Virus record (IMG/VR): IMGVR_UViG_3300027157_000011
Span: 1 to 21,749 of that record
Source: a virus
DNA length: 21,749 bases
Reading direction: 5' to 3' (one strand)
Made by a program: the position numbers and the translations under genes. Below the pieces are notes generated by a model. It did not search any database. It saw nothing but the letters and a program-made list of their open reading frames with translations, and was not told the origin of the DNA. Below are positions 5,303-13,791 of the stretch, one piece after another (position 1 is the stretch's first letter; the number at the start of each line of letters is the position of its first letter).

Positions 5303-6303
5303 TGGCTAAATCAAACTCTAATTTTCCTCAAGGTGCTATCTTATTAATTGATGGTTATAATATTTTTGCAAGAAATTACTTGGTAAATCCTTCATTGTCA
5401 TCGAATGGGGAACCTATAGGAGGTTTCACAGGATTTCTTCGAAGTTTAGGTGTAGTCTCGGAGATGTTCACAGCCTCTAGGATTATTATAGCTTGGGAGG
5501 GAGGTAAGAGTGCTAGGCGTCGTGCATTACATCCAGGCTATAAAGCTGGTAGAAAGCCTTTGCGCTTGAATAGAAGTGAACTCTACGAGAAAGACTTGGA
5601 CTCACCAGAGAATTTTGGATGGCAAGTAGTTCAAACGGTAGCATCGTTAGAAATGACCCCCATCGAACAATTGTACGCTGACGACTGCGAAGCTGATGAT
5701 GTCATTGGTTGGTTATGTAGACATAGGCTTAGAAACGAAACTCGACCTATTGTGATATGTTCTTCTGACCAAGACATGTTGCAACTCTTGAGAGACAATG
5801 TATACATGTACTCTCATACGGGTGCTCAACTGTATACAAAAGAGAGTGTACTAGAAAAATATGGTGTGAGTTCAGAGAATTTCGCTACTGCAAGAGCATT
5901 TATCGGTGATAGTTCCGACCGTATTGATGGCGTCAAAGGCGTAGGTTTCAAAACTTTAGCAAAGGAATTCCCGAAACTTCTTGAAGAAGAATTTATTGGA
6001 GTAGAAGATATACTTACTGAGTGCAACGAGCTAGTTGCTGGTTCCAAGAAGCCTAAGAAAATTCTTGAAGCCATTCAAAATAATCCAGATATTCCGCGGT
6101 TAAATTGGAAACTTATGTATTTAGACATGTCAAATCTCTCTGCAGAGCATGTAAAGCAACTTGATTATCGTTATGATAATCCTGTCACATCACGCAATAA
6201 AATAAAATTCCAAATGGGAATTATCAAGCTTGGTGTAAAAGATCCACAACACATAAACGTTGATACATTTTGGCGAAGAATATCATCGATACAAACACAA
6301 TAG
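5302..6303 (+). CDS. 5'-3' exonuclease / flap endonuclease (T4 RNase H-like)
   Basis: 333 aa. Removes RNA primers and 5' flaps during lagging-strand synthesis. FEN/PIN-like motifs in order: LLIDGYNIFAR at about 13-23 with the first metal Asp; a basic arch region containing RRALHPGYKAGRKP (about 71-84); ADDCEADDVIG at about 126-136 with clustered acidic metal ligands; VICSSDQDMLQLL at about 151-163; and IGDSSDRIDGVKGVGFKTL at about 201-219, the last acidic pair plus the helix-hairpin-helix DNA clamp. All expected acidic residues are present. GGAG (5291-5294) stands 7 nt before the ATG. The last bases carry AGGAG (6302-6306) for the helicase gene. Confidence 0.9.
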   Translation: MAKSNSNFPQGAILLIDGYNIFARNYLVNPSLSSNGEPIGGFTGFLRSLGVVSEMFTASRIIIAWEGGKSARRRALHPGYKAGRKPLRLNRSELYEKDLDSPENFGWQVVQTVASLEMTPIEQLYADDCEADDVIGWLCRHRLRNETRPIVICSSDQDMLQLLRDNVYMYSHTGAQLYTKESVLEKYGVSSENFATARAFIGDSSDRIDGVKGVGFKTLAKEFPKLLEEEFIGVEDILTECNELVAGSKKPKKILEAIQNNPDIPRLNWKLMYLDMSNLSAEHVKQLDYRYDNPVTSRNKIKFQMGIIKLGVKDPQHINVDTFWRRISSIQTQ

Positions 6304-6311
6304 GAGAGAAT

Positions 6312-7721
6312 ATGGGAGAACCTGCTTTGCAAATCCGTGAAGATGGACCAGCATTATTTCATGAGTATGGTAAATTATTTCAAGAGAAGATCTTTCAAGG
6401 TCTTGCTATGGACAAAGACTGGGCACAACAAATGCACGAGGTAATGAAGCCTCATTACTTTGAACTGCAATACTTGCAATATCTAACAGAGAGATACTTT
6501 GATTACTTCAATCGCTATCGTTGTTTTCCAACAATGCAACTATTGATATCAAATATCTCTGCAGAATTAGAGTCACAAGGATCAGAAGGTATTTTGAAAC
6601 AGCAAATTGTTCAATTCCTTCATCGTATGAGAAGCAATCCTAATCCAGAAGACCTCCATGGTGTGAAAGAGAAAGCACTAGATTTTTGTAAGCGTCAGGC
6701 CTTCAAGGACGCACTTGTAGAAGCTGTTGAACTCGTAAAAGGTGAGAACTTCGAATCTGTTGTGGGACTGATGAAACAAGCGGTATCCGTGGGTATGCCT
6801 CATTCTGTTGGTCATGATTTCTTCGATGACATGGAAGCACGTTTTCAGGAGATTACTCGAATTACTACCCCTACAGGTATTAAAGAACTAGACACTCGAG
6901 ATGTATTAGATGGCGGTTTAGGCCAAGGTGAACTCGGCTGTGTTGTAGCTCCAACTGGTGTGGGAAAGTCTCATTGGCTAGTTCAAATGGGAGCAGAAGC
7001 TATTCGAAGAGGCAAGACTGTAGTCCACTACACTTTTGAGTTGTCTGAAACATTGGTGGGTAAACGTTACGATGCAAATCTAACCGGAATTCCAGTGTCT
7101 GATCTCATCGATGAAAAAGCAAGTGTAATCAAACACTATGAAGAACATGACGAATATGGAAGACTTGTAATCAAGTATTATCCCACTCGATCTGCTTCCG
7201 TGAATACTCTTCGTAATCACTTGGAGAAACTTAAGTTTCGTGGTTACATGCCCTCTCTAGTGATTGTAGACTATGCAGACGTGATGAAATCAACAAAAGC
7301 TTATGATGCTATGCGACACGAATTAATGCTAATTTATGAAGAACTTCGACAACTTGCAGCGGATATGCACTTGCCTATCTGGACGGCATCACAGTCAAAT
7401 AGGTCTGGTGCAAACTCTGATATCATTGGCTTGGAAAATATGGGTGAAGCTTATGGAAAAGCACAAGTATCAGATTTCGTGGTAGGATTATCACGTAAGC
7501 CTGAAGAGAAAGATAGAGGAACAGGGAGACTTTTTGTTGCAAAAAACAGAGCAGGACGAGATGGTATTCAGATGCACTTAGGTATCGATACATCCAGGTC
7601 TAGGTTTAGAGTGTTAGACGCACAAGAGATTGTTGAAACAGATCCAAAGAAAAAGCTTTTAGAAGCTTGGAATGACGTTAAAAGAGTTAAAGAAGAAATG
7701 GGAGACTATGATGACGAATAA
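6312..7721 (+). CDS. Replicative DNA helicase, DnaB/gp41 type (469 aa)
   Basis: Unwinds the replication fork 5' to 3' as a hexamer. The first ~190 residues are an all-helical N-domain. The RecA-like C-domain has Walker A APTGVGKSHWL (Lys219), an FELSE stretch after the first strand, Walker B-type LVIVDYADVM near 318-327, the arginine-rich DMHLPIWTASQSNR sensor region and the late LFVAKNRAGRDG motif, all typical of DnaB/SF4. The start at 6312 has AGGAG (6302-6306) 5 nt upstream; an in-frame ATG at 6270 lies inside the exonuclease gene and has no site. Related marine-phage gp41 helicase genes host split inteins; this copy is uninterrupted. It overlaps nrdJ by 11 nt. Confidence 0.92.
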   Translation: MGEPALQIREDGPALFHEYGKLFQEKIFQGLAMDKDWAQQMHEVMKPHYFELQYLQYLTERYFDYFNRYRCFPTMQLLISNISAELESQGSEGILKQQIVQFLHRMRSNPNPEDLHGVKEKALDFCKRQAFKDALVEAVELVKGENFESVVGLMKQAVSVGMPHSVGHDFFDDMEARFQEITRITTPTGIKELDTRDVLDGGLGQGELGCVVAPTGVGKSHWLVQMGAEAIRRGKTVVHYTFELSETLVGKRYDANLTGIPVSDLIDEKASVIKHYEEHDEYGRLVIKYYPTRSASVNTLRNHLEKLKFRGYMPSLVIVDYADVMKSTKAYDAMRHELMLIYEELRQLAADMHLPIWTASQSNRSGANSDIIGLENMGEAYGKAQVSDFVVGLSRKPEEKDRGTGRLFVAKNRAGRDGIQMHLGIDTSRSRFRVLDAQEIVETDPKKKLLEAWNDVKRVKEEMGDYDDE

Positions 7722-10611
7722 AATTTATCCACAAGAACAAGTAAGAGAATCAACACTCGAATATTTTAAGGGTGATGAACTTGCAACATCCGTATGGATG
7801 AACAAGTACGCATTGAAAAATGATGAAGGAGAATTCTTAGAACAAACTCCAGATGACATGCATATTAGATTAGCGAAAGAATTCGAACGAATCGAAGGTA
7901 AATACGATAACCCTATGAGTTTTCGCGAAATTTATGATATGTTTGCAGGATTCAAATACGTAGTACCGCAAGGTTCTCCAATGAGCGGAATTGGAAACGA
8001 AAGGCAAATTCAATCAATTTCTAATTGCTTTGTTATTGATTCACCAGAAGACAGCTATGGTGGTATTCTCAAGGCAGATCAAGAAGAAGTTCAAATTATG
8101 AAACGTCGTGGAGGTGTTGGATTTGATATTTCTACTATCCGTCCAAAAGGTATGACCACTTCTAATGCTGCACAAACCACTGATGGAATAGAAGTCTTTA
8201 TGGATAGATTCTCTAATTCATGCCGTGAGGTTGCACAAGGTGGTCGAAGAGGTGCTTTAATGCTCTCAATCTCTGTTCATCATCCACAAGTGATGGATTT
8301 CATCAAAATTAAACGTGATTTGACTCGTGTGACAGGTGCTAATATCTCCGTTAGAGTATCTGATGAATTTATGAAAGCAGTTAAAGAAAATACTGAATAT
8401 ATTCAACGATGGCCAGTAGATTCAAAAACTCCAGAAGTTCATCAACATGTTAATGCTTGTGAAGTATGGAATGCACTTATTGAAGGTGCGCATGCATCGG
8501 CAGAGCCAGGCGTTCTTTTCTGGGATACTGCTACACGAATGACACCATCAGATGCTTATTCAGATGTAGGTTTTGGATCTGTATCGACTAACCCGTGTGT
8601 GACCGGTGATACTCTAGTTATGACAAATACCGGAGTCAAAACAGTAAAAGAATTAGCTGATAAAAATGAAAAGTTTCTGGTCCAGTCTCTAAATACAATT
8701 ACATTTGAAAATGAATTCAAAACAGCAATTGCTTTCAAGACAAAAGAAAATGCAAAAATCATGAGAATTGTATTGGATAGCGGAAAAGAAATTCGACTAA
8801 CTCCAGATCATCGTGTATATACAGACCATGGTTGGGTAGAAGCCAAAGATATTGGTGTCATTCATAAAATTAAAACCTTAGAAAGTTTTGAGAAATGGAC
8901 ATCTATAATCGCCATGGAAGAAAGAGAGGATGTATATGACTTAACTGTCGAAGACAACCATAACTTTTTCGCCAACGAACTACTCGTACACAATTGTGGA
9001 GAGATTATTCTTTCACCATACGATTCATGTCGACTTATGTTGATGAACCTTACTTCCTTTGTAGACAACGCATGGACAGAAAAAGCTAGTTTTGATTGGG
9101 GAAAATTTAGAACAATATCTAGAAAGGCACAACGATTGATGGATGACATGATTGACTTAGAGATCGAACAGATTGATAAGATTCTTGCAAAAATCGATAG
9201 TGATCCTGAACATGAAGTTACAAAAACTCCGGAAAGAAATTTGTGGCAAACAATTAGAAATGTAGCAAAATCTGGACGTAGAACAGGTTTAGGGGTTACA
9301 GGCCTTGGTGATGCTATTGCAATGTTAGGTCAAAGATATGGTGATGACAAATCAATTGAAACTGTAGAAGAGATTTATAAATGGTTGTCTCTTGCTTCTT
9401 ACGAAGAGTCAATTCAACTAGCAAAAGAACGTGGGGCATTCCCAGTCTTTAACATATCGAAAGAAGAAGGTCATGAGTTTTTGTCTCGTGTTACAAGTTC
9501 TTTAACAGAAGAAGTACAAGCTGATTATAGAAAATATGGACGACGAAACATTGCAAACACAACAACAGCTCCTGCCGGATCTGTCTCTTGTTTGACGCAG
9601 ACAACTTCAGGTATCGAACCTGCTTTCATGTTATATTACAAGCGTCGCAAGAAAGCTGTCAATGGAGAAAAGGTAACATTCATTGATGATATGGGAGATC
9701 AATGGACAGAGTTCAACGTGTATCATCATGGATTTAAACAGTGGCTGGATAGTGATCACGGAACAACTGCATTCGTTGATGACTTAGATCACGCTGTTAC
9801 ATTTAGTCCATATCATGGTGCCACCGCAAACGAAATTGACTGGAAGGCAAAAGTTAAATTGCAAGCAGCAGCACAAAAGTGGATCTGCCATGCGATATCA
9901 AATACTACAAATTTGCCATCTGATGTAACTGTTGAAACTGTGAAAGATATTTATATGCTTGGCTGGGAACTCGGCTGTAAAGGTGTGACTGTATATCGTG
10001 ATGGTTCACGTTCAGGTGTTCTTGTATCTACTGAAGATAAAGGGAAAAAAGACACACAGGCATTCAGCGATAGACACGCACCAAAACGTCCTGAAATACT
10101 AGAGTGTGATATCATGCATACTTCGGTAAAAATGGATCAATGGGTCGTTCTCGTAGGACTAATGGATGGAAAACCTTATGAAATCTTTGGTGGCAAAACT
10201 GAAAACATTGAAATTCCCAAAAAGTATAAGACTGGTAAATTACAGAAACGCTCTTGGAAGACTAAAGACTCACAGTATGATCTCGTTATGGGGGAAGGTG
10301 ATGAGCAAATGGTTATCAAGGATGTCGTATCGGTCTTTAATAATGCGAATTATGCTGGCTACACTAGAACTATTAGTTTGGCTCTACGTCATGGTGCTCC
10401 TGTACAGTATCTCGTAGAACAAATGCAGAAAGACAAAGAAGCAGATATGTTCTCGTTCTCAAAAGCTATTGCGAGATGTTTGAAGAAATATATCAAAGAT
10501 GGCACTATAGCTTCAGACAAAGACTGTAAAGACTGTGGTGCTACAGGCTCTATGGTATATCAAGACGGATGCTCAATGTGTAGTTCTTGTGGCATGTCGA
10601 AATGTACATGA
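7711..10611 (+). CDS. nrdJ: Adenosylcobalamin-dependent ribonucleotide reductase with intein
   Basis: Class II RNR, which makes deoxyribonucleotides with a B12-derived radical and no R2 subunit. 966 aa including a 133-aa intein; 833 aa mature. Seen: first active-site Cys in SNCFVIDS (Cys106), GRRGALMLS, the NPCGEI motif carrying the thiyl-radical Cys and Glu (split by the intein at 8596-8994), GLGVTGLGDAIAMLG, the phosphate loop TTTAPAGSVS, and the C-terminal redox tail with CKDCG and CSMCSSCGMSKC. The C-terminal Cys tail and lack of a tyrosyl-radical partner gene point to NrdJ and not class I. The start is 7711 (GGAG at 7701-7704, 6 nt); the frame ATG at 7708 is possible, and one at 7672 has no site. 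Last gene of its operon; a strong terminator follows. Confidence 0.93.
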   Translation: MTNKIYPQEQVRESTLEYFKGDELATSVWMNKYALKNDEGEFLEQTPDDMHIRLAKEFERIEGKYDNPMSFREIYDMFAGFKYVVPQGSPMSGIGNERQIQSISNCFVIDSPEDSYGGILKADQEEVQIMKRRGGVGFDISTIRPKGMTTSNAAQTTDGIEVFMDRFSNSCREVAQGGRRGALMLSISVHHPQVMDFIKIKRDLTRVTGANISVRVSDEFMKAVKENTEYIQRWPVDSKTPEVHQHVNACEVWNALIEGAHASAEPGVLFWDTATRMTPSDAYSDVGFGSVSTNPCVTGDTLVMTNTGVKTVKELADKNEKFLVQSLNTITFENEFKTAIAFKTKENAKIMRIVLDSGKEIRLTPDHRVYTDHGWVEAKDIGVIHKIKTLESFEKWTSIIAMEEREDVYDLTVEDNHNFFANELLVHNCGEIILSPYDSCRLMLMNLTSFVDNAWTEKASFDWGKFRTISRKAQRLMDDMIDLEIEQIDKILAKIDSDPEHEVTKTPERNLWQTIRNVAKSGRRTGLGVTGLGDAIAMLGQRYGDDKSIETVEEIYKWLSLASYEESIQLAKERGAFPVFNISKEEGHEFLSRVTSSLTEEVQADYRKYGRRNIANTTTAPAGSVSCLTQTTSGIEPAFMLYYKRRKKAVNGEKVTFIDDMGDQWTEFNVYHHGFKQWLDSDHGTTAFVDDLDHAVTFSPYHGATANEIDWKAKVKLQAAAQKWICHAISNTTNLPSDVTVETVKDIYMLGWELGCKGVTVYRDGSRSGVLVSTEDKGKKDTQAFSDRHAPKRPEILECDIMHTSVKMDQWVVLVGLMDGKPYEIFGGKTENIEIPKKYKTGKLQKRSWKTKDSQYDLVMGEGDEQMVIKDVVSVFNNANYAGYTRTISLALRHGAPVQYLVEQMQKDKEADMFSFSKAIARCLKKYIKDGTIASDKDCKDCGATGSMVYQDGCSMCSSCGMSKCT
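8596..8994 (+). other. Mini-intein in NrdJ (133 aa), contiguous
   Basis: Inserted exactly before the catalytic Cys of N-P-C-G-E-I. Starts CVTGDTLVMTNTG (block A), has block B LTPDHRVYT with T-x-x-H-like P-D-H, and block F/G starting DVYDLTVEDNHNFFAN and ending ELLVHN, with Cys as +1 residue. There is no endonuclease domain, so it is immobile on its own. NrdJ inteins in environmental phages are often split (for example NrdJ-1); this one is in one piece. Confidence 0.93.
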
Positions 10612-10633
10612 AAAATCACTGAATTTAACTCTT

Positions 10634-10665
10634 GAAGCCAGGTCTCCCAGCCTGGCTTCTTTTTT
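10634..10665 (+). terminator. Intrinsic terminator after nrdJ
   Basis: GAAGCCAGG (10634-10642), 8-nt loop, CCTGGCTTC (10651-10659), then six T. A perfect 9-bp stem. Confidence 0.92.
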
Positions 10666-10709
10666 CTAGAAAATTTATGCACAGCTAGACAAATGAAACT
10701 CACAATATA

Positions 10710-10726
10710 TTACATTAGTAATGTAA
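10710..10726 (+). promoter_or_regulatory. Inverted repeat upstream of small gene, possible operator
   Basis: TTACATTAGTAATGTAA: 8-bp perfect arms around one base, 27 nt before the gene at 10754. A closely similar inverted repeat stands at 21460-21478 before the polymerase gene. A TATATT (10706-10711) overlaps it but no good -35 was found at the right distance. Confidence 0.4.
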
Positions 10727-10753
10727 ATAAAAATCAAACAAATGGAGATCACA

Positions 10754-11017
10754 ATGGCTGAATTATTCAAAACTCATATCACTTTTAATAATGGCGAAAC
10801 TCACATAGAAGAAGCTATCACCGCAGATAAAATTGGATCGACTATCCTTCGATTGTGTGAAGGTCCTTCTGCAGCAGCAGGCATTATCCAACGTGCCATT
10901 ATTGTAGACGGAGGAGATTGCATCTGTATCGAAATTATTGGACGTGATATTGTCTATCCTCCCCAATTAGCGGAACAACAACAGTCTTATCGTTCTGGAC
11001 AAAAACAACAAGCTTAA
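10754..11017 (+). CDS. Small protein, unknown (87 aa)
   Basis: Not recognised. It alternates short beta-like strands (HITFNNG, IIQRAIIVDGG, CICIEIIG) with a helix and ends in a Gln/Ser-rich tail, so a small soluble alpha/beta fold is likely. GGAG (10744-10747) is 6 nt before ATG 10754; an ATG at 10742 overlaps that site. Its stop codon overlaps the ribosome site (AAGGAG, 11016-11021) of the next gene, so the two are probably one unit. Confidence 0.72.
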   Translation: MAELFKTHITFNNGETHIEEAITADKIGSTILRLCEGPSAAAGIIQRAIIVDGGDCICIEIIGRDIVYPPQLAEQQQSYRSGQKQQA

Positions 11018-11031
11018 GGAGAGCATATAAT

Positions 11032-11244
11032 ATGAGAAGTCCATTTATTCAACTCACATCAACTAATGGTGGTGCAAAGATATCTGTCAACATAAACAAT
11101 ATCTGCAACGTCGAAGATCAAACTTATTCAAACAGTAAAACTCGAATTACATATATTTCTTTGAATAGCCCAGGACGAACTTCTGTCCACGTAAAAGAAA
11201 ATTACGAACATGTTATCAGTTTAATTAACGAATATTATCAATGA
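11032..11244 (+). CDS. Small FlbD-like protein (70 aa)
   Basis: The pattern FIQLTSTNGG...V.INNICNVED......TRI.YIS...RTSVHVKENYEHVISLI resembles the short FlbD-type domain (I-x-L-T-x-x-N-G, then V-x-x-x-x-I-x-x-V-E, then V-x-V-x-E-x-x-x-x-V-x-x-x-I), which is common as a lone small protein in phages. No function can be assigned from this. AAGGAG is 10 nt upstream, a little far but the only option. The stop is followed at once by the promoter of the protease gene. Confidence 0.7.
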   Translation: MRSPFIQLTSTNGGAKISVNINNICNVEDQTYSNSKTRITYISLNSPGRTSVHVKENYEHVISLINEYYQ

Positions 11245-11248
11245 ATGC

Positions 11249-11277
11249 TTGTAATCAATGCCAAATATACCTACAAT
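11249..11277 (+). promoter_or_regulatory. Sigma70-like promoter for the ClpP-like gene
   Basis: TTGTAA (11249-11254), 17-nt spacer, TACAAT (11272-11277). Leader of about 30 nt to ATG 11313. Confidence 0.72.
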
Positions 11278-11312
11278 TACTATGTTAAATTAACCACTCA
11301 ATAGGAGAAATC

Positions 11313-11918
11313 ATGTTTTGGAAACTCAAACAAGATGAAAATATCAAAGAAGCAGAGCTTCGCTATAATCCCGTTATTATCACTGTCAATGAATTCAATG
11401 AAGAAGCAGCACATAAATTCTGTACAGATATGGCCAAAGCTCAAAATACAGGACAACCAATTATTCCTATTGTGATTGATTCTTATGGTGGAGAGGTTTA
11501 TTCTCTTATGCGCATGATTGATGCTATCAATACTAGTAAAATTCCTGTTGCGACAATCGTAGAAGGTAAAGCAATGTCTTGCGGTGTTATTCTTGCTTCT
11601 TGCGGGTCAAAAGGACAACGCTACATTGGCTCTAATGCAACTCTAATGGTACACGATGTGAGTTCAGGAAACTGGGGTAAAAATGCAGAGATTCAATCTG
11701 GTGCAGATGAAACTAAACGATTGAATGAGAAAATCTATGAAATTCTAGCTAAAAATACTGGTAAGGAAGCGTCTTGGTTTCATAAGAAAATCAATAAACG
11801 TGGAAGAGCAGATTGGTTCGTAACTCCAGAAAAGGCAGTAGAAATCGGATTCTCTGATATCATTGGTGTTCCAACTCTTATCGTAGATATGAAAGTAGAC
11901 TATAAATTCGGTGTATAA
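11313..11918 (+). CDS. ClpP-like serine protease (201 aa)
   Basis: ClpP/crotonase-fold serine peptidase. The catalytic triad can be placed: Ser89 in GKAMSCGVILAS, His114 in LMVHDVSSG, Asp167 in GRADWFVTPEKA. The sequence around IVIDSYGGEV (about 53-62) is the ClpP L-x-I-x-S-x-G-G oxyanion region, and VEIGFSDII near the end matches the family's Y-G-L-I-D. Length equals bacterial ClpP. In phages such enzymes serve as prohead proteases or may work with the host Clp ATPase. No capsid or portal gene is nearby, and a ClpS-like adaptor is encoded at 19974, so a role in directed proteolysis should be kept open. AGGAG (11303-11307) is 5 nt upstream. Own promoter at 11249 and terminator at 11941. Confidence 0.88.
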   Translation: MFWKLKQDENIKEAELRYNPVIITVNEFNEEAAHKFCTDMAKAQNTGQPIIPIVIDSYGGEVYSLMRMIDAINTSKIPVATIVEGKAMSCGVILASCGSKGQRYIGSNATLMVHDVSSGNWGKNAEIQSGADETKRLNEKIYEILAKNTGKEASWFHKKINKRGRADWFVTPEKAVEIGFSDIIGVPTLIVDMKVDYKFGV

Positions 11919-11932
11919 AAAGAATTTGTGTG

Positions 11933-11971
11933 TATAATTACCCCTATACTAATTAAGTCTAGGGGTTTTTT
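11933..11971 (+). promoter_or_regulatory. Terminator hairpin overlapping promoter and ribosome site
   Basis: CCCCTA (11941-11946) pairs with TAGGGG (11960-11965), with ACT/AGT pairing inside, then six T to 11971: a terminator for the protease gene. The next ATG is 11972, so its only ribosome site is AGGGG in the 3' arm. A perfect TATAAT (11933-11938) lies just upstream; initiation near 11945 would remove most of the 5' arm and free the site. No good -35 was found. Confidence 0.6.
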
Positions 11972-12427
11972 ATGTTGTTACCTATTTTTCGAGATTGGAT
12001 CTCATATCATAAGGCACTTGAACTCTGGTTTCATAGTGCCCATCATAATGTTAGGGGTAGTGCTTTTTTAGCAGACCACATCCATTTATATGGAGACCTC
12101 TACAATAGTCTTGGTGATACTTTTGATTCTATAGTAGAAAGAGGCATAGGACTAACAAAAGACCAGAGTTTAGCTGATGCAGTTTCTTATGCGATTGGTG
12201 CTTCTAATCATTTAAAGGGATGGTCTATTCCCTCCGGTCAAAACGCTGAACAACTTGTCCTAGAAGCACAGAGAAGATTGGAAGAATACTTAGAGTACCT
12301 TGAAGCAATGAGAAAACAAATGGAAATTCAAGGAATTTTATCTACGGGCTTGGATGATATGTTAGCTGGAATGTGTAATGATATCGAGAGTAAATTGTAT
12401 CTCGTTGGACAGAGAGCTAGTTTCTAA
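11972..12427 (+). CDS. Dps-like ferritin-family protein (151 aa)
   Basis: Dps proteins form 12-subunit shells that oxidise ferrous iron with peroxide, protecting DNA. The central segment AHHNVRGSAFLADH...LYGDLYNSLGDTFDSIVER aligns with the Dps signature (H-W-N-x-R-G-x-x-F-x-x-x-H, then D-x-x-A-E-R). All four ferroxidase ligands are present: the two His, then Asp and Glu of FDSIVER; the usual Trp after the first His is replaced by His. Length is within the Dps range. The long C-terminal helices (AEQLVLEAQRRLEEYLEYLEAMRKQ) fit helix D of the four-helix bundle. It lacks a Lys-rich N-terminal DNA-binding tail. Translation probably depends on the hairpin-embedded site described for 11933-11971. 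First gene before the tagged protein and endolysin genes. Confidence 0.75.
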   Translation: MLLPIFRDWISYHKALELWFHSAHHNVRGSAFLADHIHLYGDLYNSLGDTFDSIVERGIGLTKDQSLADAVSYAIGASNHLKGWSIPSGQNAEQLVLEAQRRLEEYLEYLEAMRKQMEIQGILSTGLDDMLAGMCNDIESKLYLVGQRASF

Positions 12428-12444
12428 AATAGGAGAAAATGAAA

Positions 12445-12858
12445 ATGAGATTAACAGAAAATCAATTAAGAAGAATTATTAGAGAAAGTATTAAAGATTT
12501 ATTTGTTCCAGACCCAGACTTCACATGGGGGAGAGGTCACTCAGAGTCTCATTTTGATGCTGATACTCTATTTAATAAAAATTGGGACGCAAATTTAGAA
12601 TTGGCAAGAGAGGAACTCTTGCCACAATTGTCATACGGCGCACAAGTTTTGGACGGTTGGAAACACCATTCAAAAAGAAGTGGAGATCTACAAATCTATA
12701 TTCCTAATTTTACTCCAGAAGATGGTTTAGTAATGAGTGATTATGGATTTAAGGAAGCAAACGCTGATGACATCCACAGTGCGTATAGAAATGTACCAGG
12801 GAAACTCTTTGTAAGAACAGTTTCTCAAGCTTCAAATTATGGTTCGTACATGGATTAA
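12445..12858 (+). CDS. Tagged protein, function unknown (137 aa)
   Basis: Begins MRLTENQLRRIIRESIKDL, nearly the same tag as the protein at 77. The body is not recognised: soluble, rich in Asp, Trp, His, with no Cys and no membrane segment. ATG 12445 is preferred (AGGAG at 12431-12435, 9 nt); an ATG two codons earlier (12439) is only 3 nt from that site. The gene follows the Dps-like gene by 17 nt and precedes the endolysin by 24 nt, so it probably belongs to the same unit. A capsid-targeting or processing role for the tag is inference. Confidence 0.78.
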   Translation: MRLTENQLRRIIRESIKDLFVPDPDFTWGRGHSESHFDADTLFNKNWDANLELAREELLPQLSYGAQVLDGWKHHSKRSGDLQIYIPNFTPEDGLVMSDYGFKEANADDIHSAYRNVPGKLFVRTVSQASNYGSYMD

Positions 12859-12882
12859 AATTTTATTAAAGGATTTAAGAGG

Positions 12883-13791
12883 ATGGCAATTGATAAAGAA
12901 TTTTATAATGAAGCGTCTGCATCTAAATTGGGATGGCTACCAAGCTGGTTTATTCCTGGCTATACGCTTTTTGATAAGAAATTAACATCTGCTATTAAAT
13001 CATTTCAAAAAGAAATGGGTCTATTAGATGATGGAATGTGCGGTCCAACTACGTATCGAAGAATACTTGCGAAAGTGGAGAGTGAACGCCCATTTGTGGG
13101 ACTATCATGGGAACCAACAAGTTCAGATGTGTTATGGCATAATAATCAACCTATAAAGATAAATTGGCCTGCAGAAAAAGTCCATACATTTAAAGATGAA
13201 GCGTTCCCATTTGCAATATCCGAAGGATTAACAAAGAAAAGCAAGCCTAGAAAAATCAAGAGTTTTGTCGCTCATTGGGATGTATGCTTGTCTTCAAGTT
13301 CTTGTGCTGACGTATTAAAAAATAGAAATGTATCTGTCCATTTTATGATCGACAATAATGGAGATATTATTCAGTTACATGATATCAATGATGCATGTTG
13401 GCACGCTGGTGTAGGAACTGTCAATGAGAATTCGGTAGGCGTAGAGATATCAAATGCCTATTACACTAAGTACCAAGATTGGTATATAAAAAATGGATTT
13501 GGGCCTAGACCAATAATTACGGATGCAAAAATCAACGGTAAAAGTTTGGATGAACACCTAGGATTCTATGATATTCAATTGCGAGCATTATCAGCTCTAA
13601 TGCAAGCTATTCATTCCGCATGTGGAATTCCATATATTGTACCAGAAAAGCAAGACTATTATTCGCCAGAGACAACCAAAGCATCTTGGCAAGGATTCAT
13701 GAATCATTTTAACTGCTCTGATAAAAAAATCGACTGTGGAGGTTATAATTTAAGTGAATATTTTTTAGGAGACTCTAATGATAATAAATAG
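12883..13791 (+). CDS. N-acetylmuramoyl-L-alanine amidase endolysin (302 aa)
   Basis: Cuts the bond between muramic acid and the peptide stem of peptidoglycan. Residues about 10-65 are a peptidoglycan-binding domain (LTSAIKSFQKEMGLLDDGMCGPTTYRRI, read as L..AIK.FQ...GL..DG..GP.T...I). Residues about 125-290 are an Amidase_2 domain: AHWD with zinc ligand His131, FMIDNNGDIIQLHD, WHAGVG with His174, VGVEIS, and a C-terminal NHF (His275), then KKIDCGG (Cys285), matching the H-x(n)-K-x-D-C/P-G end of T7-lysozyme-type amidases. There is no signal peptide or membrane anchor, so a holin or a membrane partner is needed. AAGGA (12869-12873) is 9 nt upstream. The end overlaps the next gene by 14 nt. Confidence 0.92.
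   Translation: MAIDKEFYNEASASKLGWLPSWFIPGYTLFDKKLTSAIKSFQKEMGLLDDGMCGPTTYRRILAKVESERPFVGLSWEPTSSDVLWHNNQPIKINWPAEKVHTFKDEAFPFAISEGLTKKSKPRKIKSFVAHWDVCLSSSSCADVLKNRNVSVHFMIDNNGDIIQLHDINDACWHAGVGTVNENSVGVEISNAYYTKYQDWYIKNGFGPRPIITDAKINGKSLDEHLGFYDIQLRALSALMQAIHSACGIPYIVPEKQDYYSPETTKASWQGFMNHFNCSDKKIDCGGYNLSEYFLGDSNDNK

Noticed and set aside
10166-10417. Second + strand frame inside nrdJ (and similar frames at 15575-15781 and 16702-16965)
   Set aside because: Out-of-frame overlaps of strong genes with odd composition and no recognised family.
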